Positions 1 to 5,376 of a stretch of DNA of 6,508 bases are shown piece after piece. Source of the stretch: Deltaproteobacteria bacterium (GTDB lineage Bacteria > Desulfobacterota > Desulfobacteria > Desulfobacterales > UBA11574); contig JAFDBA010000132.1 in NCBI GenBank assembly GCA_019313505.1, positions 1 to 6,508 on the forward strand, in the 5' to 3' direction. The position numbers and the translations under genes are program-made. Each line of letters begins with the position of its first letter. The stretch's first letter is position 1. The notes beneath the pieces were generated by a model, which saw only the letters and a list, made by a program, of their open reading frames with translations, did not search any database and was not told the DNA's origin.

Positions 1-2
1 TA

Positions 3-902
3 GGGGATACAAAAACCCCCACTGAAAAAGTTGCTGCTGTTAATGATATCATTATCACTAGCCAGGATGTGGAAAATAAAATGATCGAAATCAAGCAACA
101 GTTCATCAAGCAAGGACGTCCTGTTGATGATCAACAGCTCGCAACCCTCAAAAACCATATTATCGACAACCTGATTGAAGAAGAACTGCTTTTCCAGGAA
201 AGCCAGAAAAAAGACATTAAGATAGAGCAAACCACGGTTGATGCATCCATGGCAAATATCCAAAATAAGTTCAAAACTGAAGGAGACTTTTTAAATGCCC
301 TAAAGGAGATGAATCTTACCAAAGCCGATTTTTTATTAAAAATACGCCGAGGCCTATCCACCAGAAAACTGATAGATACCCAGATTGGAGAAAAAATCCA
401 AATTCCTGAAAAGGAGAGCCAGACGTTTTACAATACCCACCCAAAATATTTCAAAATACCCGGGCAGGTAAAAGCAAGCCATATCCTCATCAAACTTGAA
501 CCCAATGCAGATAAGGCAACACGATCTGCAGCATTCAAAAAAATAAAAGAGATTCAGAAGCAACTTCAAAATGGGAAATCATTCGCTTCCCTTGCTAAAA
601 AATTTTCAGAAGGACCCAGCAACGTCAAAGGAGGAGACTTGGGTTACTTTGGTCCCGGACAAATGGTCAAACCCTTTGAGGATGCTGCCTTTGCCCTGAA
701 GCCTGGTGAAACAAGTAAGATCGTTGAAACGCGTTTTGGATTGCATTTAATCCAATTAACAGACAAAAAACCTGAAGAAACCATTGATTATAAAGATGCC
801 AAGGAAAGAATCATCCAACATTTAAAACAAGAAAGAATGAAACAGGATATCATCACCTATATTCAAGATCTCAAAAAAAAGGCAAAGATAGAAAAGTTTT
901 AA
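3..902 (+). CDS. SurA/PpiC-type peptidyl-prolyl cis-trans isomerase, 5'-truncated by window edge
   Basis: This is a parvulin-family foldase, expected in the periplasm, where such proteins help secreted and outer-membrane proteins fold by isomerising X-Pro bonds. The visible part is 299 residues. It starts with a SurA-type N-terminal segment (VAAVNDIIITSQDVENKM at about 30-83), followed by a long helical, Lys/Glu-rich chaperone region. One PpiC/rotamase domain lies at about 462-770, with the family signatures VKASHILIK, FASLAKKFSEGPS, GGDLGYFGPGQMVKPFEDAAF and TRFGLHLIQL. A charged C-terminal helix follows. E. coli SurA has two parvulin domains; only one is present here. A GTG at 69 could be taken as a start, but the same frame is open leftwards to base 3 and encodes the conserved 'AVND.I.IT' SurA start, so the true start and any signal peptide lie outside the window. 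It is convergent with sfsA. The family call is secure; the exact subfamily (SurA, PrsA or PpiD-like) is not. Confidence 0.93.
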   Translation, partial: GDTKTPTEKVAAVNDIIITSQDVENKMIEIKQQFIKQGRPVDDQQLATLKNHIIDNLIEEELLFQESQKKDIKIEQTTVDASMANIQNKFKTEGDFLNALKEMNLTKADFLLKIRRGLSTRKLIDTQIGEKIQIPEKESQTFYNTHPKYFKIPGQVKASHILIKLEPNADKATRSAAFKKIKEIQKQLQNGKSFASLAKKFSEGPSNVKGGDLGYFGPGQMVKPFEDAAFALKPGETSKIVETRFGLHLIQLTDKKPEETIDYKDAKERIIQHLKQERMKQDIITYIQDLKKKAKIEKF

Positions 903-934
903 ATTCCTAATGTAAACATTTGAATTCACCCCAA

Positions 935-1675
935 TCAGCTAAATGGAATCTTTTTACCCAAGATGATTTCCTTAAGATCCATGACAACATCATAAACCAT
1001 AACTTCGACTCCACTGTTTTTTGCCTTTCTGAACTCTTTTCCGTATGCCGGGTCTATATGGTCGGCTGTAGCGAAAGTTTTTGCATCCATCCTTTGCACA
1101 AGAAAGAACATTACACAGCGGTTTCCCTTTGAAACGAGGTTTTGAAGTTCCACCAGATGTTTCCGGCCACGGGCGGTCACCGCATCTGGGAAATATGCAA
1201 TGCCGTCTTTAACCAGAGTGCAGTTTTTTATCTCGACAAAGCACTTTTCATTTTCTCCTTTTGTAAGCAAAAGATCGAGGCGGGAGCCACCCGGCACTTT
1301 GACTTCAGATTTTATATTTTCATAGCCCTTTAACTGCTTAACCCGCCCTTCCTTGATAGATTTTTTTACAAGCCTGTTGGGAACCATGGTATTGACTCCC
1401 ACAAGAGATGTGGGCATTTTAATCATCTCCCAGGTGTATTTTAATTTCCTTTTGGGATTGTCATGGAATGAAAGATACACCGGCCGGCCCGGCTGTGAGC
1501 ACTCTTTCATGGTACCTGTATTAGGGCAGTGGGCTGTGACCACTTCACCGCTCACAAGCTTTACATCAGCAAGAAAACGATTATATCTTTTTACCAGGGT
1601 TCCGTGTATAAGTTCAGGCCACGAAAGCCCATGTGAGTTTATCTTGTGTGATTGTTGATAATTAATGAGCGGCAT
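935..1675 (-). CDS. sfsA: SfsA, sugar fermentation stimulation protein homolog (DNA-binding, nuclease-like fold)
   Basis: This is a full-length SfsA family protein of 246 residues (E. coli SfsA is about 234). The E. coli protein was named for its effect on maltose metabolism and binds DNA; its precise biochemical role is unsettled. Visible motifs are RYNRFLADV (30-38), HCPNTGTM (49-56), VNTMVPNRL (94-102), SEVKVPGGSRLDLLL (123-137), CFVEIKNCTLV (145-155) and YFPDAVTARGRKHL (161-174). D134 and E148-x-K150 fit the PD-(D/E)xK nuclease-like arrangement of the family. I chose the ATG at 1675 because the frame stays open to 1819 only by running through an intergenic palindrome, and those 48 extra residues match nothing in SfsA. 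The Shine-Dalgarno signal is weak (AAGAAA about 6 bases upstream). The gene converges on the isomerase gene with 32 bases between stops and no clear terminator hairpin there. Confidence 0.95.
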   Translation of the reverse strand: MPLINYQQSHKINSHGLSWPELIHGTLVKRYNRFLADVKLVSGEVVTAHCPNTGTMKECSQPGRPVYLSFHDNPKRKLKYTWEMIKMPTSLVGVNTMVPNRLVKKSIKEGRVKQLKGYENIKSEVKVPGGSRLDLLLTKGENEKCFVEIKNCTLVKDGIAYFPDAVTARGRKHLVELQNLVSKGNRCVMFFLVQRMDAKTFATADHIDPAYGKEFRKAKNSGVEVMVYDVVMDLKEIILGKKIPFS

Positions 1676-1700
1676 AGTATGTTTCTTTGTTAAAATATAA

Positions 1701-1850
1701 CGGCTTCGTAAAAAGTCAGATTTTGATGGCAAAGTAAAAAGCTCCAAATTCAAGGCGCGCAAATTCCGAGGAACGAGACGTACATGTAGTACGTCGCAGT
1801 GACGAGGAATGCAGCGCAACGCAGAAGTTGGACTTTTTACGAAGCCATCA
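1701..1850. repeat. Long imperfect palindromic element (MITE/REP-like) between divergent genes
   Basis: Bases 1724-1850 fold back on themselves around 1786-1787. The end TGATGGC (1724-1730) pairs with GCCATCA (1844-1850), GTAAAAAG (1734-1741) with CTTTTTAC (1833-1840), CCAA (1744-1747) with TTGG (1828-1831), TTC (1749-1751) with GAA (1824-1826), GCGC (1757-1760) with GCGC (1814-1817), ATTCC (1763-1767) with GGAAT (1806-1810), and GACGTAC (1777-1783) with GTACGTC (1789-1795) around the loop ATGTA. In addition, GGCTTCGTAAAAAGTC (1702-1717) is a perfect 16-base inverted copy of 1831-1846, so the left side carries a second, nested end. I see no transposase. The shape fits a small non-autonomous mobile or REP-like element; I recall similar ends in Desulfobacterota genomes, but this is memory, not a search. 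Confidence 0.8.
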
Positions 1851-1884
1851 ACTGTAAATACTGTATAAAGAACTAATAATCAAT

Positions 1885-2667
1885 ATGATACCTGGAATGC
1901 TAAAAAAGAAAATCGACAACCTGTATAATCAATATAACCGCCGCAGGTACGTTCATCCTGATCCCCTTGAGTTTCTATATTCATACAAAGACCTTAGAGA
2001 CCGTGAGGTCGTAGGATTGATAGCATCTTCCCTTGCATATGGCAGGGTGAAACAAATACTTAAAAGCGTTTCATATGTGCTCGATATTATGAACCCGTCT
2101 CCTTATCAGTTTTTAATGAACTCCAATTATATGTCCATGTACAAGGCATTTGAAGGCTTTACTCATAGATTTGCTACAGGAGATCATCTCGCAGCGTTGC
2201 TTTGGGAAATTAAAAGCGTGATTGCCCGGTTTGGTTCCCTTAATGAATGTTTTATCTATTGTATGTCGCCTGATGATGAGACTGTCATCCCTGCAATGAC
2301 TTTTTTTGCAGGGCAGCTTACCTCTGGGGAATATAAACCAGGACATCTTGTTCCCCTTCCTGAAAAAGGTAGTGCATGCAAGAGGATGAATCTTTTTTTA
2401 AGATGGATGATCAGAAAAGACAAGGTCGACCCCGGTGGATGGCAGGATGTGCCTTGGTCAAAACTGATTGTTCCCCTTGATACTCATATGCATAAAATTA
2501 GTCTGAAATTGGGTCTTACAACAAGAAAGCATCCTAATATGCGTACAGCTCTTGAGATAACGTCCAGTTTTAAACAGCTTAATCCAGATGATCCTGTGAA
2601 ATACGATTTTGTTCTGACGCGCCTGGGAATCAGGGATGATATGGATATGAAACTGATTTACCCTTGA
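1885..2667 (+). CDS. TIGR02757/DUF2400 family protein, possible HhH-GPD glycosylase relative
   Basis: This 260-residue protein belongs to a conserved family of unknown function (TIGR02757, DUF2400). Family signatures are DPLEFLYSYKDLRDREVVGL (26-45), SSLAYGRVKQI (48-58), CKRMNLFLRWMIRKD (165-179), VDPGGW (181-186), VPLDTHMHKISLKLGL (196-211) and LNPDDPVKYDFVLTRLGI (232-249). The DTH motif around D199, preceded by a conserved K166, looks like the catalytic Lys/Asp pair of helix-hairpin-helix DNA glycosylases, so a role in base-excision repair is possible; this is inference. It is predicted to be soluble, with no signal peptide or membrane segment. The start is uncertain: ATG 1885 and ATG 1897 (residue 5) are both possible and neither has a good Shine-Dalgarno sequence. 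The gene is divergent from sfsA, with the palindromic element between them, and is followed after 70 bases by the sigma-54 activator on the same strand. Confidence 0.88.
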   Translation: MIPGMLKKKIDNLYNQYNRRRYVHPDPLEFLYSYKDLRDREVVGLIASSLAYGRVKQILKSVSYVLDIMNPSPYQFLMNSNYMSMYKAFEGFTHRFATGDHLAALLWEIKSVIARFGSLNECFIYCMSPDDETVIPAMTFFAGQLTSGEYKPGHLVPLPEKGSACKRMNLFLRWMIRKDKVDPGGWQDVPWSKLIVPLDTHMHKISLKLGLTTRKHPNMRTALEITSSFKQLNPDDPVKYDFVLTRLGIRDDMDMKLIYP

Positions 2668-2710
2668 CATACCACTGACGCTTCTTTAAGCTCCTATTTA
2701 AAAAAACAAA

Positions 2711-2723
2711 CTCTTATCAAGAG
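2711..2723. promoter_or_regulatory. Small inverted repeat just upstream of the activator gene, possible operator or leader hairpin
   Basis: CTCTT-ATC-AAGAG is a perfect 5-base inverted repeat with a 3-base spacer, lying 14 bases before the activator's ATG in an A/T-rich gap. It could be an autoregulatory site or a weak hairpin near the ribosome binding site. A TTGACA-like hexamer lies at 2664-2669, overlapping the previous stop codon, but no good -10 box sits at the right distance. A short repeat like this can arise by chance. Confidence 0.2.
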
Positions 2724-2737
2724 ATTATCAGTGTGAA

Positions 2738-4123
2738 ATGAAACCAATTGGCAAACTTCTGAATCAAAAAGGGTTTTTAAAGAGCCTGTTTGAATCGATT
2801 CCCTGCGGAGTGCTGATCATTGATGGTGACCGGCGAGTTTTGGCGGTGAACAACGTGCTGGAACGGACCTTTGGAATTTCCGGAGCAGAAGTAATGGATC
2901 AGCGCGGCGGTGAAGCGTTAGGATGCGTGAATGCATTTAAGAACCCCAAAGGATGTGGTTTTGCTGAAGAATGTATAACCTGCGGGGTTCGCAACACAGC
3001 GCTTGAGGCTCTTGCCGGAAATCAAATACACCGGAAAAAGGCGAAGATTCAGTTGTCGGTTGACGGGAAAACAAACGATCTGCAGTTACTTGTCAGCGCT
3101 GCTCCCTTCGATCATGAGGGTAAACGGCTGGCGGTCATTATTCTTGAAAACATGACCGAGCTGAACACCCTTCGGAGGCGCTTGAAAACAGATCAGAGCT
3201 TTGCCGGTATTATCGGGCGTGATGTCAAGATGCAAGAGCTGTTCGACACCATAAGGGAGGTTGCAGAAGTCGATGTTCCTGTTCTCATACAGGGTGAAAG
3301 CGGTACAGGAAAGGAGCTGGTTGCGGCGGCAATTCACAACGAAGGCCTTCGTGCAAACAAATCCTTTGTGCCGGTCAACTGTGGTGCACTGCCCGAGGGA
3401 TTGCTGGCAAGCGAACTCTTTGGACACGTAAAAGGTTCTTTTACCGGGGCGCTGCGTGATAAAAAAGGCCGGTTTGAGCTGGCTCACGGCGGCACCCTGT
3501 TTCTGGACGAAGTGGTTGATTTTCCTAAGGAAATGCAGGCAAAACTTTTACGAGTGCTTCAGGAAGGAACATTCGAGCGGGTGGGCGACGAGAAAACCAA
3601 ATCCGTGGATGTGCGTATCATTAGTGCTGCAAATCGCGACCTGAAAAAAGAAGTTGAAAAAGGTAATTTCCGGGAAGACCTATACTATCGCATCAAAGTG
3701 GTCCCCATTGACTTGCCGCCTCTCAGAGATCGAAAGAATGACATCCCGCTTCTTGTTGATCATTTTCTCAAACGGATTGTAAAGAATAGCGGTAAAGATT
3801 CCATAGACATTTCCCACGAATCCATGGTCCTGATGATGAACTACCATTGGCCTGGTAATATCAGGGAGCTTGAAAACGCTATTCAATTTGCAATTGTAAA
3901 GTGCAGGGGCAGTGAAATTTTACCCCGGGATCTTCCCATAGAACTTAAAGATTTGACCGGCATGTCTCATTCCCGCGGACCATCAAAGAAGCTTGACATT
4001 GATAGCGTAAAGTCGGCTTTAAAACAAACCGGCGGCAACAAAGCCAAAGCCGCCAGGCTTCTTGGTGTTGGCAGAGCAACATTATACCGTTTTTTAGCTG
4101 ACTACCCGGAAGCAATGCAGTAG
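2738..4123 (+). CDS. PAS domain sigma-54-dependent transcriptional activator with a four-cysteine insert and Fis-type HTH
   Basis: This is a 461-residue cytoplasmic enhancer-binding protein that should use ATP to remodel RNA polymerase carrying sigma-54. Residues 13-145 form a PAS sensor (SLFESIPCGVLIID; LAVIILENMTEL) with an insert holding C63, C73, C79 and C82. Residues 155-390 form the AAA+ domain: Walker A GESGTGKE (186-193), the sigma-54 contact loop as GSFTGA (233-238) instead of the usual GAFTGA, Walker B GGTLFLDE (251-258), the FREDLYYRI arginine segment (311-319) and WPGNIREL (371-378). A Fis-type helix-turn-helix lies at about 421-455 (GGNKAKAARLLGVGRATLYR). There is no receiver domain or partner kinase, so sensing is probably direct through the PAS part, perhaps of redox state or a metal cluster (inference). 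ATG 2738 is the only sensible start; its Shine-Dalgarno sequence is weak. The unknown gene 36 bases downstream is probably cotranscribed. I saw no -24/-12 promoter nearby, so its target is unknown. Confidence 0.95.
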   Translation: MKPIGKLLNQKGFLKSLFESIPCGVLIIDGDRRVLAVNNVLERTFGISGAEVMDQRGGEALGCVNAFKNPKGCGFAEECITCGVRNTALEALAGNQIHRKKAKIQLSVDGKTNDLQLLVSAAPFDHEGKRLAVIILENMTELNTLRRRLKTDQSFAGIIGRDVKMQELFDTIREVAEVDVPVLIQGESGTGKELVAAAIHNEGLRANKSFVPVNCGALPEGLLASELFGHVKGSFTGALRDKKGRFELAHGGTLFLDEVVDFPKEMQAKLLRVLQEGTFERVGDEKTKSVDVRIISAANRDLKKEVEKGNFREDLYYRIKVVPIDLPPLRDRKNDIPLLVDHFLKRIVKNSGKDSIDISHESMVLMMNYHWPGNIRELENAIQFAIVKCRGSEILPRDLPIELKDLTGMSHSRGPSKKLDIDSVKSALKQTGGNKAKAARLLGVGRATLYRFLADYPEAMQ

Positions 4124-4148
4124 GGGTCAACCACCTGTGTTTGAAAAG

Positions 4149-4153
4149 AGGAG
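4149..4153 (+). promoter_or_regulatory. Strong ribosome binding site deciding the start of the unknown gene
   Basis: AGGAG lies six bases before the ATG at 4160. The adjacent in-frame TTG at 4157 would leave only three bases of spacing, so ATG 4160 is the better start. This is the clearest Shine-Dalgarno signal in the window. Confidence 0.75.
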
Positions 4154-4159
4154 CACTTG

Positions 4160-5071
4160 ATGGACCAAATAGCCAAAAAAGTTAAACAATGGATTGACGA
4201 AAAAAAAGATCCCAGAAGCGCCCACTGGCAAGGAGGGCTTGAGGCAATACTGAATGTTTTTTCACCGTATATGGAACCTGGCAAACTGATTCCTGTTCAG
4301 CCTCTGGAAAAAAATGACTTTCCTGTTTTCAAGGTTGCCCTGGAGGCAGTTGATCTAAGTCCCAACCTTACGGCTGCCTTTTTACCGCCATCTATTGCCG
4401 GATCCGTTACCCCCCCTGAATACGCAGTCGAACTTCAGCGAATTGACAAGGGAAAGTCATCCTATAAAATTCTGATAGCCAGACCCGGCAAAGATCTGAG
4501 AATTTTATGCGCTGAAATATCAGAGCATGCAAAAAAACCCGGAATAGATATTTTCCAGTCAGGATCATTATTAGGAACCTATAATTATGATACTCACCAG
4601 GACTGTCTTACATATCTACCCCAAGCCATAAGGGCACATATTTGGAAAAAGGGTAAATGGAGCCAGGATGAATATAAGAGATACACGATTAACTGGTTTA
4701 AAAAAATACTGGATCTTGACAAAAGCACCGTACATGTGGAGAAAGACTTCTCTTTTTTCCACAGCCCGACACTGATAAAAAGTGATAGAATCGATGCTCT
4801 TTTTACGCTTATTTTCGAAATTCTGGTTAAACGAGTCGGCGATCCTGATGATCAATTTAAAGATGCCATTTCATCAATCCGGAATATCAAAGACAAGGAC
4901 GTTAGGGTTGTTCAATCAAATGAACTTGCGGAAAGAGCAATACTTGAACTTCTGAATTTGATGAAGGAATTGGAAATTGTAAAATTCGGCGAATTTTCAA
5001 ACACAGAGAACGAACGGTTTAAAAAAGAATTCTCCAGAACTATCCAGCAATTAACCGACAGGATAAAGTAG
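4160..5071 (+). CDS. Uncharacterised soluble protein downstream of the sigma-54 activator
   Basis: I do not recognise the family of this 303-residue protein. It has no signal peptide, no membrane segment, no Cys cluster, no Walker motif and no helix-turn-helix that I can see, so it is probably cytoplasmic. The N-terminal 20 residues are Lys-rich and helical, followed by AHWQGGLEAILNVFSPYMEP (21-40). A middle part (about 60-160) looks alpha/beta with runs such as SYKILIARPGKDLRILCAEI (101-120) and GSLLGTYNYDTHQDCLTYLP (135-154). The C-terminal third is strongly charged and helical, including an ELAERAILELLNLMKELEIV segment (255-274) and a final Glu/Lys-rich helix that could be a coiled coil or partner-binding arm. 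The strong AGGAG site, normal length and composition support a real gene. It lies 36 bases after the activator with no terminator between, so it is likely in the same transcript and perhaps linked to it in function. Its role is unknown. Confidence 0.85.
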   Translation: MDQIAKKVKQWIDEKKDPRSAHWQGGLEAILNVFSPYMEPGKLIPVQPLEKNDFPVFKVALEAVDLSPNLTAAFLPPSIAGSVTPPEYAVELQRIDKGKSSYKILIARPGKDLRILCAEISEHAKKPGIDIFQSGSLLGTYNYDTHQDCLTYLPQAIRAHIWKKGKWSQDEYKRYTINWFKKILDLDKSTVHVEKDFSFFHSPTLIKSDRIDALFTLIFEILVKRVGDPDDQFKDAISSIRNIKDKDVRVVQSNELAERAILELLNLMKELEIVKFGEFSNTENERFKKEFSRTIQQLTDRIK

Positions 5072-5141
5072 ATGGAACGAAATCGCCCATGACATTCGCA
5101 CCTTTTGTATGGTTTACAATTTGTTGTAGTTCACCAACGCC

Positions 5142-5183
5142 GAATATTGAGATCAAAAAAGCGAGCTTTTTTTCTCAATTTTC
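5142..5183 (+). other. A/T-rich extended hairpin, possible terminator or RNA structure
   Basis: ATTGAGA (5146-5152) pairs perfectly with TCTCAAT (5173-5179). After a two-base TC bulge, AAAAAAG (5155-5161) pairs with CTTTTTT (5166-5172) around a CGAG tetraloop. Beyond a T-T mismatch, GAA (5142-5144) pairs with TTC (5181-5183). That makes about 17 base pairs in 42 bases. It sits 70 bases after the stop of the unknown gene and could be a first, weak terminator or a 3' stabilising structure for the activator transcript. The outer arm is not followed by a clean T-run, so a classical terminator is not certain. Confidence 0.45.
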
Positions 5184-5311
5184 CCGGTATATCCAATATT
5201 CCGAGGATTATTTTTTGAGCATAACACAGAGATTGTGCGAAAAGACCATTAATCAACAGACTCATAAATGAGCACAGAACCCGCAATGGTAATAAGGAAC
5301 CGAAGACAATA

Positions 5312-5342
5312 AAAAGGGGCTCCTGAACAGAGAGCCCCTTTT
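5312..5342. terminator. Bidirectional rho-independent terminator between convergent transcripts
   Basis: AAAAGGGGCTC (5312-5322) and GAGCCCCTTTT (5332-5342) form a perfect 11-base-pair stem with a 9-base loop. On the + strand the GC part is followed by TTTT and then A/T-rich sequence; on the - strand it is followed by TTTTT. It therefore fits as a terminator for the activator and unknown-gene transcript from the left, and for the CooS transcript from the right, whose stop codon is 35 bases away. Confidence 0.9.
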
Positions 5343-5376
5343 GTTATATATTATCATAGGGTTATGCTTATCATAC

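Larger units (their letters stand above)
5072..5376. other. Intergenic region between convergent genes, no convincing gene
   Basis: This 305-base stretch separates the unknown gene's stop from the CooS stop. It holds an A/T-rich hairpin (5142-5183) and a strong terminator (5312-5342). A 60-codon frame at 5089-5271 on + exists, but it has no clear ribosome binding site, contains the hairpin inside its sequence and encodes a peptide without recognisable motifs. I therefore do not call it a gene, though a small peptide cannot be excluded. Confidence 0.6.

Noticed and set aside
909..920. Short AATGT/ACATT inverted repeat between the convergent isomerase and sfsA stops
   Set aside because: It has only five A/T-rich pairs and a two-base loop, with no T-run; too weak to be called a terminator.
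1142..1658. Open frames on + opposite sfsA
   Set aside because: They overlap the conserved SfsA coding sequence on the other strand and their translations are not protein-like.
1701..1850. Attenuator, riboswitch or CRISPR-like repeat
   Set aside because: The structure is one long fold-back with duplicated ends rather than spaced identical repeats, and I recognise no riboswitch core in it; a dispersed repeat explains it better.
2664..2700. Sigma-70 promoter starting with TTGACA before the activator
   Set aside because: The -35-like hexamer is exact, but at 17-18 base spacing the -10 position reads TAAGCT or AAGCTC; the nearest TATTTA is too far away.
2668..2737. Sigma-54 -24/-12 promoter before the activator
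   Set aside because: I looked for a TGGCAC-N5-TTGC-type pattern here and in the other intergenic regions and found no acceptable match.
3086..3487. 133-codon frame on - inside the activator gene
   Set aside because: It is antisense to the PAS and AAA+ coding region, with Walker A on the other strand; treated as a shadow.
5089..5271. Possible 60-residue small protein on +
   Set aside because: There is no clear ribosome binding site, the strong hairpin at 5142-5183 lies inside it, and the peptide has no recognisable motif; the codon pattern looks like intergenic A/T-rich sequence.
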